DNA from: Paragorgia papillata
Taxonomy: Eukaryota > Cnidaria > Anthozoa > Scleralcyonacea > Coralliidae
DNA length: 64,000 bases
Assembly: GCA_035771165.1 (NCBI GenBank)
Contig: JAWNZC010000473.1
Coordinates: 5,487,501-5,551,500, forward strand
Direction: 5' to 3'
A program made the position numbers and the translations under genes. Under the pieces are notes generated by a model that saw only the letters and a list, made by a program, of their open reading frames with translations, did not search any database and was not told the origin of the DNA. Below, piece after piece: positions 56,046 through 64,000 of this stretch; within the stretch, counting starts at the first letter, position 1; every line of letters begins with the position of its first letter.

Positions 56046-56408
56046 TGACTACAACTACCAGAATGCTTGGCCAGTATTCCAGGGTTTCGGCTAAAAGGGA
56101 TGACTCAAAAGGACCCGTCCAGTCCTTTCGCGGCTTTTCCAAAATATGTCATCACATTTGTTTGCTTTTTTCCAAATTTGTCGTCAAGTTTCAGTGAGTC
56201 TCAAGATTTTAGCAATCTTTTTGATACCCTAACCACAACATAAACCTTAGCCCTAACCAGAAATCTGGTTTACCCCCTAGCTTTTTGGAAAAACATATTT
56301 GGCGACATGTTTTGGAAAAGCCTTGAAAGGACTGAACGGGTCCCTTTGAGTCATCCCTTTTAGCCAAAACACTAGAATACTGGCAAAGCATTCTGGTAGT
56401 TGTAGTCA
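56046..56408. mobile_element. 363-bp TIR element with GACTACAACTACCAGAATGC arms
   Basis: Arms of about 95 bp: GTGACTACAACTACCAGAAT at the outside, AAAGGGATGACTCAAAAGGA further in, and the complements at the right. ACTACAACTACCAGAATGC is one base off the ACTACAACTCCC-type site bound by ZNF143/Staf factors in animals. No protein. Confidence 0.8.
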
Positions 56409-56866
56409 CCAAATTGTAGTCTATTGGAATTTCGTCTGCTCAGCTAGATTCCAAGGTTTATTAAGTCAACTAAGGCAAGTGTCTTTGTTTTGTTTTTGCT
56501 TTGTGTTCGTTCATAAAATAAGTATATCACACATTGACAAATAAAGACAATCTGTTATCTGAATAGTTTTCAAAAGAAATTCCTCTTGCCCGAGTGAACG
56601 CCTAAGCAGCCGTCCCTCGTAGGAAACTATGTCTTCTTATACAGTTGTGGGGTACTTGCATCGCCGTGCTGGCAACCCATGCACCAATGTTGTGGCCGAG
56701 CCAGAGAAATTAATAAGAGAAAAAGGGAGGCCAGAATGGGAATGCCTTTGCATGCCAATCCCGGCTAAACTCCACACTTCCCTGTAGTTCAAGTCAAAAA
56801 TGTTGCTGACACGGCGAGTTCTTTTTCGGGACTAGATACAAGTAAAGTTTTTTCGTTTGTTTTTGC
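56409..56866. other. No gene seen
   Basis: Unremarkable sequence between elements. Confidence 0.4.
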
Positions 56867-57321
56867 CAGTGATGGATTTACAGGGGGGTGCGGGGGGTGC
56901 GCACCCCCCTGGCCCTTGGCCAAGGGGGTGCAGGGGGGGGGTGCCAATTACTCAATTAGTGCCTTGCTGCAGTGGGATGCGACGTGGATTTCATTGAAAA
57001 TGTCAATCACATTTCTAATGTCTAGCTTCCTTGTGATATCCCTAATAAAATCCATAATAAAAAGTCCACTTTATCCCTAAATTTATTTGACACCTTCCAC
57101 GTTTGATAAAATGCGCTATTGAAAACATGATTTAAAACTTTTAAATCTTTCTTCAAAGTACCGTCAGAATGCAGGAAATGCCATTTCAGAGGTCCAAATT
57201 TCCAAACATTTCCGGGGGGCATGCCCCCGGACCCCCCTAGGAATGGTTTGACCAACGTTGAAAAAATTATAGATCCCCCCTGCAGCACCCCTCGTACCAG
57301 ATCAAGCTGGATCCATCACTG
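56867..57321. mobile_element. 455-bp hAT-type non-autonomous element
   Basis: Starts CAGTGATGGATTTACAGG and ends GGATCCATCACTG. A perfect 8-bp duplication GTTTTTGC stands at 56859-56866 and 57322-57329. It inserted at the tail of a SINE copy, because GTTTTTGCTGTACAAGC continues directly after it. It contains the CCATTTCAGAGGTCC and CATGCCCCCGGACCCCCCTA module. Confidence 0.92.
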
Positions 57322-57324
57322 GTT

Positions 57325-57440
57325 TTTGCTGTACAAGCTGTCGTAAGTTAAACTCGAACCCACAACCTTCCGAATGCCAGCCGGACGCTCTCAACATTGG
57401 GCCACTGGAACTCAGATGGTAGACCGGGGTTGTTTTCGGT
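57325..57440 (-). mobile_element. tRNA-derived SINE, third copy
   Basis: Same family as 50575: ACGACAGCTTGTACAGCAAA tail, B-box GGGTTCGAG and head with GCCGGACGC-type changes. The left flank was split by the hAT-type element. Confidence 0.7.
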
Positions 57441-57564
57441 ATTCACACCTTAAATATTAATTTATTAATAAATATTCAAACCGTACGTGTGTCACGAGTA
57501 CTTGTTAGGCTACAAATCGCATTGCGTCATTTTATTTTCAGTAAATTGCAGCTTGACGTTTTTT

Positions 57565-57650
57565 CGTTTGTTTTTGCTGTACAAGCTGTTGTAAGTTAAG
57601 CTGCATGTCCTTACTTTAAACTTACGACAGCTTGTACAGCAAACACAAAC
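57565..57650. repeat. Hairpin of two SINE tails
   Basis: TTTGCTGTACAAGCTGTTGT and ACGACAGCTTGTACAGCAAA face each other about 35 bp apart. Confidence 0.7.
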
Positions 57651-57954
57651 TTCACCAACTTCAAGCTGAAAACACATAGATATATAAATACTCGTAGCGA
57701 ACCGCGAGCCAGTTTCTGCGAAGACTGGAAAAAGGCTGCTTTCTATTGCGTCCGATTTGCCCGCGCGGTCGGAGTGCATGTGCACTGTTCCGTTCACTTT
57801 GGAAGATGAAAATCTCCAACCTCACGCAAATATAACTCAATGCAAATAGGCGTAGAATATTAATTTACAAAATTAAGACTGCGTTCACACGAGTCCGGTA
57901 GAGAAAATGTGGTTACGGTAAAATGTGGTTACTTTCACACGAATCCGTTATATT

Positions 57955-58109
57955 CATGGCCAGAAATAAAGGACATCAAGGTCACCAAATTATGCGCACA
58001 AATTAGCAAATTTCAATAGTGTGGAATTATCATGATAATTCTACACTATTGAAATTTGCTAATTTGTGCGCATAATTTAGCGACCTGACGTCCTTTATTT
58101 CTGGCCATG
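57955..58109. repeat. 155-bp near-perfect palindrome
   Basis: CATGGCCAGAAATAAAGGAC at the left and its complement at the right, pairing through the centre ATTATCATGATAAT. Only a few mismatches. It sits between TCACACGA(A/C)TCCG repeats at 57886, 57937 and 58133, so it inserted into another repeat. Confidence 0.85.
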
Positions 58110-58275
58110 TTAACGACGCTTTGAAGGTGTTCACACGACTCCGGAACCTTCTGGTGTACATAGCCATATCTCGTCAAAAGTAAACGGAAACGATCGAGGA
58201 GCAATTCAAAGAATATTATCCACCAATTGTAGGTTTACAATTTTAGTCTTTCTGTTAGGAACCCTCTTTATTTAA

Positions 58276-59053
58276 CAATTATTCGCCGAAGGAGAGGTGA
58301 ATATCGGTGTTTGTTATATACCAAAGACTTTCGTTTGCCAAAGATGTTATCCTATTGGTCAAATCATGGTCACGTGTTGTTCAACAAACTCAATGTTTCT
58401 TTCTGCCGAGGGAAACATTACACTGTTTCCCTCTGACGTCAACAACGAAGAAGGAAACAGTGCAATGTACGTTTCCCTCTGACGTCAGCTTTAATCATGC
58501 GTTGTTCACGTGAATACACAATGATTATTGCATCAGATCAAGAACTTTGGACTTTTCGGAACATTTTGAAAACAAGAGCTTGTTTCGAGCTTGTTTGGTA
58601 CGAAATAGTCCATTTTCCAAAGGAAAGAATATCTATACATATCTTCAAAGAAGGTCTGAAGAAAATCTGGATAAATTTAAAGCTGTTCTTTGTAGTTGTT
58701 GAGTCTGGTGTATTTGTTCAGTTGAATTGAAATACGAAGACAAAGTCAAAGTGTTTTGGTAAGTCTTTTTACCTTTTACAAGTTTTTAAGTGTTTTGGTA
58801 AGTCCTTTTGCCTTTTACAGTATTTTGGTATATAACAAAACGCTTGTTGACTTTTGCCTGAGAAATATCGAGTTTTACGGTCCCTCAGGTTTCAATGTCA
58901 CCCTCGGGCTAAAGCCCTCGGGTGACATTGAAGCCTTCGGGTCCGTAAAACTCGATGTTTCCATCGGCGCCAGTCAACAAGTGTATAATAATAACCGAGA
59001 CGAAGTCGAGGTTATTATTCACCGATATTCACCTCGCCTTCGGCGAATAATTG
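58276..59053. mobile_element. 778-bp element with ACAATTATTCGCCGAAGG inverted repeats
   Basis: Ends ACAATTATTCGCCGAAGGAG and its complement. TTTA stands outside both ends. A foldback at 58870-58966 pairs ATCGAGTTTTACGG and TTCAATGTCACC stretches. An internally deleted, inverted relative is at 3849-4120. No protein recognised. Confidence 0.8.
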
Positions 59054-59803
59054 TTTTAGTATAAATACACATTTTCGTACTTTTAGGAACAACATTTTCT
59101 TTAAAATTGTTAATTTCCGCGTCTGTCGCATTGACAACTTGGCTGGCGGCCATTTTGGGTAAACGCTGTAGGTGATTATCGAGAATTAATCCGAAGTAGC
59201 TCGACCAATCAGCGCGCGTGATTTTCTATAATTAATCACCTGTGTATTTATACAAATGACTATTAATCTTCTCCTATTTGACTAGTCGTTGTTGTAATAA
59301 TGATATTGTTCAAACAGCAGCACAAGTTCTTAGCAGAAGCTTTCCGAAGTCGAGAAGACGAACAAAGTGTGCCAAATATGCCCGGCTTCGCTTCTCGCGC
59401 GCGTATGGGTCTGGGTACGAGATTGGTTCCATCGCTGAAAAATACACCAGCCGTTTGGTTAGGAGCTGAAAATTTAGAAACTGGGTACTAAAGCGGAGCG
59501 AAGCCGGATCTTATGTTCACATGACACCGCCAAGGGTTCCATTGTCATATCGCTCCGCTTAGAAATCGTTTTCAAAACGCTCCGGTTAGAGCGACGTTTT
59601 CACACAATTTCGATCCGGTGCGTGTGAACGCAACGGCGTTTTGTGACATTTTAGTATAAAAATTAAATGTCTGATTTTCCAATTCGTGTTTGCATTTCAT
59701 GTTTTCGTGTTCAAATTCACACCAAACGTGTCTTACTAAAAGTGCATACGCACAGAGCTTTAATTTAATATTTTAATTTGTTATAATTATGATACAAACT
59801 TAC
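59054..59803. other. Element flank and unrecognised frames
   Basis: 59054-59255 is the flank shared with 3849-4035. A frame of about 63 codons (59300-59491, containing FLAEAFRSREDEQSV and RMGLGTRLVP) has GGGTCTGGGTACGAGATTGG, a trace of the CCTCGTACCCAGG family, so it is probably element-derived. CGGAGCG/CGCTCCG inverted motifs occur at 59504-59600. Confidence 0.45.
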
Positions 59804-59889
59804 TTTAGTAGTTGTGTTTTGATTTCATCTGGAACCAAATTGAGAAGAGAGCAAGAAACCACTGTCTGAGCCGCCAAATGGAACAATCT
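59804..59889 (-). CDS. Exon of a leucine-rich-repeat gene (C-terminal part)
   Basis: Acceptor TTCTTGTTCAG, 28 codons plus two bases, donor GTAAGT. It encodes RLFHLAAQTVVSCSLLNLVP and DEIKTQLL. Together with the leucine-rich-repeat exon at 61067 it recalls the region after the repeats in proteins such as LRRC58, but this is a loose likeness. No following exon was recognised. Confidence 0.5.
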
Positions 59890-59924
59890 CTGAACAAGAA
59901 AAAGAAATATTAATAACTTCTTAT

Positions 59925-60033
59925 TAACCGAGAGTGCGGTCATTACGGAAAAATATCAGACCGAGGTCTTGACAGTACAGACCGAGGTCTGATATTTTCC
60001 GTAATGACCAAGCGGACGAGGTTAATAAGAGGT
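59925..60033. repeat. 109-bp palindrome
   Basis: TTCTTATTAACC...GGTCATTACGGAAAAATATCAG and its complement, centred on CTTGACAGTACAG. It lies in the intron between two minus-strand exons. ATTACGGAAAAT recurs near 60302. Confidence 0.8.
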
Positions 60034-60072
60034 TTATTATATGGCATTTTGAAACAACACATCTTACACTAC

Positions 60073-60183
60073 CTTGTCAATAGTGTGACCTCGAGCGTGT
60101 GACATAGACTCATCGTTTTCAATGTTGTTGCTCTTGTTGTCATCGCTTTCGGAATCTTAAAACTCACTGCCATATTGCTCATC
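60073..60183 (-). CDS. Possible middle exon of the leucine-rich-repeat gene, with a stop
   Basis: Ends at donor GACAAG|GTAGTG in phase 0 and reads SESDDNKSNNIENDESMSHA then RGHTIDK, which joins in phase to the exon at 59889. Upstream in the same frame YEWDDEQYGSEF ends at an in-frame TAA. No good acceptor was found. Either the gene is decaying or the exon start lies after that stop. Confidence 0.35.
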
Positions 60184-60663
60184 GTCCCACTCATACATAA
60201 TTTAGTCCTCAGGTTATTGGATTCCCAAAATATTTGCGGTTTTCCTTCATTGTTTAGTTGCAAACAACATGTCTGCCAAAATCCGTAATCGACCGGTCGA
60301 TTACGGAAAATTATCGACCGGCACGTGAGGCGTCTCAGCTAACGAGAACACACGATTTCAACGGAAGTAACTTGTGCCATATAATAATTATGGATTAAAG
60401 CACTCGCGTGAGTGTGTTATCAGGAATTACATCGACGAGTTCACTAACCATGAACGAGAACATCATGCTCGAGTGAAGCCGAATGCAGTATTTAATTATT
60501 TCGAGTTTTTTGTTAGTGAACGGATGAATGTTATAATCCCGATAAAACACGAACAAAGACTGCTTTAAACATTTCAATATTTAATTTCTGTACACTGGAT
60601 ATGAATTTTACGCTTGCGAAATGAGTGACAATGTCGCTGAAAATTTACAAGGTATCTTTGCTT

Positions 60664-60890
60664 AAGGTGGCTCCATACAGTTTCTTGAAAAATAGAAAAT
60701 ACAAGTTTGAGAGTCCAAAACACGTGCATAAACAATTCGGAAAAAGAATAAAACTAAATGTTATGCATAGTTAAAAGGTCTGACAATCAAAAACTGTTAC
60801 CAAATAAATAGCAACAGTTGTTGCTATAGAAACAATGAAACAAAATGGCTTCCAATTACCCTTCAAACTAATTTAAATCGAAAGAAACTT
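60664..60890 (+). mobile_element. Truncated TTAAGGTGGCTCCATACAG element
   Basis: Matches the left and middle of the element at 5762 (in its original orientation and in mirrored internal parts), but the right end is missing and is replaced by a piece of the 53247 palindrome family. Confidence 0.75.
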
Positions 60891-61066
60891 TCTCGAAATT
60901 TATTTCTCGTTCGCTTTGCTCACTCGTGAGATATTCTAGTCAACACTCCATGTATTATTCTCTATGCCACACCCATCGACATCATGCTGTGATATTATGT
61001 AATTTGTTTTGATGTGTCGTTCAGTCGCTGTAGATACAAGGGTCCGAAATCATTATTTACGCCTAC

Positions 61067-61211
61067 CTGTGGTTGATTACTAGTCGTCTCCTTCCAAAAC
61101 AGAACGTTCGTAAAATTATTCATCATTCGAAGGTATTTTAATCTCAGCTTCAAAAAACCGGTCGGAAAAGCTCCCAGTTCATTTCCTTCAACATTAAACT
61201 CGATCAAAGAT
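61067..61211 (-). CDS. Leucine-rich-repeat exon
   Basis: Acceptor GCATTTTTTTTAG, donor CACAG|GTAGGC. It encodes SLIEFNVEGNELGAFPTGFL and KLRLKYLRMMNNFTNVLFWK. L-x2-F-x-V-x-x-N-x-L-x-x-F-P is the leucine-rich-repeat consensus. Upstream exons, including the start of the gene, were not recognised. Leucine-rich repeats usually bind proteins; no partner can be named. Confidence 0.6.
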
Positions 61212-62171
61212 CTAAAAAAAATGCATGTAAATTAGATTAAAAAGAGTCCGTTTTGATTATAATTGTTAATTGATATAGACCTTACTCCCAAATGGCGGAT
61301 ATTTTAACATTCTTTTGTGTGCATCTAAATTAACCCTTCTATGATTTTAAAAGAGAAGTAAGATGAAATATCTTCTATTCAATTTTGGTTTTATCTAGAA
61401 GTACATTCCGTATGAGGTATCTAGTATATATAGCGTTCTTATTAAATCAATATCTCATCATGCTCCGATGATGCTTATGATGTCATGATGTTTATGATGT
61501 CATCTACTCCACACAGATCAAACAAACTTACCCAAATCAGGAATATATCAAGCCATAACAGTGTACATCACAATGTACCATTCCTATTAGAACAGCCTCA
61601 ACGTTTAAGCGCAATCTACCTATTATTTTCGTAGATATTTCTCTTTTATGGAATTAGTGGAGTAGACGTCATAAGGTATCTATCTTATTTGCATTCAGTT
61701 TTAGACCAAAATATCTTCGGAACAAGACGAGAAGTTAAACAAGCGAAGAGGCTATTCTTCTTTATTTTAAAAACACTTCTAAATAAAATCATAATTGGGA
61801 TAGACAATTTTTGCGTCTTACTTCCCCTTTAAAGTAAAAATTATTTTGAATTTTCTACGTCAAAACGAGTTCAAAAGGGCTAATCGAATCAACGCATCGG
61901 AGCTCTGAATCACTACAGACTGAAGCCTTGGAGAAGCTTAACATTACTCTCGCGACTACCATAGATTGAACAAGGGTTTTTCCTCAAGAATTGAAGAACA
62001 AAACGAGTCCGTGCGATTGTGTATCTTGAAATTTGAATGTATAAATACACCACCATTTACTACCACTATTAAAATTTCTACCGTAGCCGTAGTCCGTTGT
62101 CTGAGTCTTAAAGTCCCTATTAACTCTTTGCCTACCGTATCGTTCGTTTTCGAACGAAGCAGACTTTTAGT

Positions 62172-62204
<33 letters not shown>

Positions 62205-62576
62205 TGTCAAGTGGAGAGCCCTCGGTAGTGAAAGAGTTAAGATAGGGTCAGAACAGTAAGAGATTTTCATATTTAAACATTGCCATTCTTCCCAGGTCTC
62301 TCTACAGGAAGAAATATCATCATGACAAGGTGGAGCAGAGCGCCTTCAACGACTGCAGAGCTACTCCTGATACAGGAGTTTTCAGGACAATTTGGGTCTA
62401 CAGGTTACGTTTACGTAACCGTGTAGCGCTATGTCGGCAGCACGGATGTTTCTATCACTGCATGATTATATGTTTCGTCAAGCCACAGTCGTCCAAGTGC
62501 GTGAACCAGTAAACTCGCTCTCATGCAGGACTACTGTATAATTACACGCAGTACCTTTAAAGGCCTATAGAGCGTT
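61212..62576. other. No clear gene; SINE-like traces
   Basis: ATCAACGCATCGGAGCTCTGA near 61890 resembles the tRNA-like head at 62940. GGAGCTACTCCTGATA-like sequence near 62352 recurs at 63095. The CTAACGCCAGACGATTTTA repeat lies at 62187. Confidence 0.45.
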
Positions 62577-62813
62577 TTCACTCACGTGATCGGTGGCCCC
62601 ATTGGGGTGGTGAAACAATACGAAATATTTGAATAAGAAAGAGCTATAGAGCGTTTTCATCTGACGTCACGGCGGCCATATTGGTGTACCAAAACAATGA
62701 AATGGCGGCCATATTGGTGTACGGTATGGGAATTAGCTCTTTCTTATTCAAATATTTCGTATTGTTTCACCACCCCAATGGGGCCACCGATCACGTGAGT
62801 GAAAACGTTCTAT
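62577..62813. mobile_element. ATAGAGCGTTTTCA MITE with an extra inverted half
   Basis: 62646-62813 is nearly identical to 36626-36793. 62577-62645 is an inverted copy of its right half, so the whole makes a larger foldback, as after an aberrant transposition. Confidence 0.85.
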
Positions 62814-62889
62814 AGACGAATGTACGCTGTGCGGTACCTATGTTTAAACTAGGAGAGGGGATTAAATACAATAATAATATGAAACATCT

Positions 62890-62990
62890 GACTGCCCAAA
62901 CCGGGAATCAAACTTAATTAAGCACTAAGTCTCCAAATCAACGCATTGGCGCTCTGACCATGCACTGAGCTATTGAGACACGGTCAGCCG
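62890..62990 (-). mobile_element. Second tRNA-derived SINE family or tRNA pseudogene
   Basis: On the minus strand ATAGCTCAGTGCATGGTCAG (A-box region) is followed by GCCAATGCGTTGATTTGGAG (anticodon-arm-like) and GTTTGATTCCCGG (B box). The order is that of a tRNA, but the stems are poor. The adjoining GAAGAA...GGAGCTACTCCTGATAG body (63028-63115) also occurs at 62308-62365, supporting a SINE. Confidence 0.55.
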
Positions 62991-63269
62991 ATAAACATCG
63001 GCATTCTTCTCAAATTTCTACATGCAGGAAGAACATCTATCTCATCCTCGCAATATAGAGCGGAGCCCATCAAACGATATATCTCCAAGTACCGGAGCTA
63101 CTCCTGATAGGCTGCAAAACAATTTTTGGAAAAGCGAAAAATAGGGAGAGGAGAAGAGAGAAACGAAGGAAGGGGAGGAGAGACTTGTTAAACTTGCAGG
63201 AAATCGGTGCGCACATAAAAACACCTTTTTCAGAAAAAAATATGCTTCAACGACTTGCCGTTGATCTCT

Positions 63270-63470
63270 TGGTAACCGAAAAAATTTCCAGATTTTTTCC
63301 AGTCCCGGACATGCAAAAAAACTTTCAGCCCCGGACATGCAAAACATTTTCAGATTTGCATGTCCGGGGCTAGAAAAAATCTGAAAATGTTTTGCATGTC
63401 CGGGGCTGGAAAAAATCTGAAAATTCTTTGCATGTCTGGGGCTGGAAAAAACAAATAATTAATACGGGCA
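63270..63470. repeat. Tandem and inverted GCATGTCCGGGGCTGG repeats
   Basis: Four to five units of about 46 bp with GCATGTCCGGGGCTGGAAAA and AATCTGAAAATG. The first two are in inverse orientation to the last three, meeting at 63358. Confidence 0.85.
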
Positions 63471-63780
63471 ACATCAATACGGGCAACGTTTTTCTTCAAC
63501 TTGCAACCCAATATTGTTGCGTTGCAAGTTGAAAAGCGTTGTTTCACGTATTACCACTCACATTAAACATTGTCACGCAACAATGATTTTGTTGCAAGTT
63601 GAAAAAATTTATTGAAAAAAGTAGACTCCAGTTCTAATTGCTGCAACATGCTGTTTCAACTTGAAACAAAATCATTGTTGCGTGACAATGTTTAAGGTAG
63701 GTGGTAATACGTGCAACAATGCAACGCAACAATGTTGCAGCAATTTGTTGCTCGTATTACTTCGCCTTCAGGGTGAATAC
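63470..63780. repeat. Foldback of GTTGCAAGTTGAAA units
   Basis: 63549-63610 (TATTACCACTCACATTAAAC, ATTGTCACGCAACAATGATT) is mirrored at 63650-63712. CAACATTGTTGCGTTGC-type units flank it on both sides and end in CGTATTAC. Confidence 0.8.
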
Positions 63781-63844
63781 GTTACGGACTTTGAAAAAGT
63801 CTATGAAACCCATAGAGACACAGTCAGGACATGTGTTGATTCGG

Positions 63845-64000
63845 AGTTAATTCTCTCTGACGGAGGGCCTTCGCTCGAAACGTTAGACTCCTACGTTCTC
63901 TGTTTCGACAGTATATTAAACCTTACTATATTTCGATTGTTGTTTCAACACTACCTACACAGTATGCTACTTTTATTTCACTGTTGATTCGGAGTAGGTG
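63845..64000 (+). mobile_element. Penelope-like 3' tail with hammerhead-like motif, cut by window end
   Basis: CTGACGG, GGGCCTTCGCTC, GAAACGTTAG at 63857-63886, then ACTCCTACGTTCTC and TATATTTCGATTG, matching 20800-20965. GGGC can pair with GCTC (one G-U). One core base differs from CUGANGA (final A to G). Confidence 0.45.

Noticed and set aside
62890..62990. Functional tRNA gene
   Set aside because: A and B boxes are present but the acceptor and T stems do not pair well, and the neighbouring body is repeated at 62308, so a SINE is more likely.
1..64000. CRISPR arrays, bacterial operons, riboswitches or phage genes
   Set aside because: Direct repeats seen here lack the regular repeat-spacer pattern, no cas-like or operon-like gene order exists, and the genes are spliced, so a prokaryotic reading does not fit.

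Overview
The window looks like nuclear DNA of an anthozoan cnidarian, most likely a stony coral or sea anemone. This is an inference from AT-rich sequence, spliced genes with short exons and GT-AG introns, a single-exon RING/TRAF-zinc-finger/kelch gene, a degenerate CCCTAA array, and a very high density of terminal-inverted-repeat (TIR) elements. There is no sign of bacterial, plasmid or phage sequence. Genes are sparse: most of the 64 kb is transposon-derived.

Layout. 1-11.5 kb holds only small non-autonomous elements and palindromes, including a run of TTAA-bounded elements and a 708-bp element carrying a broken ZAD-like zinc-finger gene. At 11.56-11.87 kb is a broken acidic gene fragment. 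The only intact single-exon gene, a RING/TRAF-zinc-finger/kelch protein, lies at 13663-15255 (+). It is followed by a 3.4-kb TIR element (15791-19208) with a 9-bp target-site duplication. This element carries a spliced minus-strand Myb/SANT-like gene, three phase-compatible exons of unrecognised function, a small plus-strand ORF and a tRNA-like RNA candidate. 19-33 kb is a nest of elements: hAT-type with 8-bp duplications, others with 9-bp duplications, and a 3.8-kb inverted-repeat element. A spliced plus-strand gene runs from about 33.7 (or 41.0) to 51.56 kb. It encodes a coiled-coil protein with a C-terminal domain that may have a papain-like fold. Its introns hold a decayed Ty3/Gypsy retrotransposon, a RecQ-helicase fragment inside long inverted repeats, SINEs and other elements. 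52-64 kb has more palindromes and SINEs, a minus-strand zinc-binding C-terminal exon (55.5-55.8 kb) and minus-strand exons of a leucine-rich-repeat gene (59.8-61.2 kb).

Many elements show their boundaries directly. Four insertions have perfect 8-bp duplications or near-perfect ones typical of hAT, several sit between TTAA copies, and five have perfect 9-bp duplications. These are read from the sequence; superfamily names are inferred from TIR and duplication type because no intact DDE transposase is visible.

The most promising candidates for something undescribed are the Myb-encoding 9-bp-duplication element, the coiled-coil/possible papain-fold gene, and the set of unrelated-looking element families that all make 9-bp duplications. 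Exon joins are predicted by eye from splice sites and phase, and none has been tested against transcripts.
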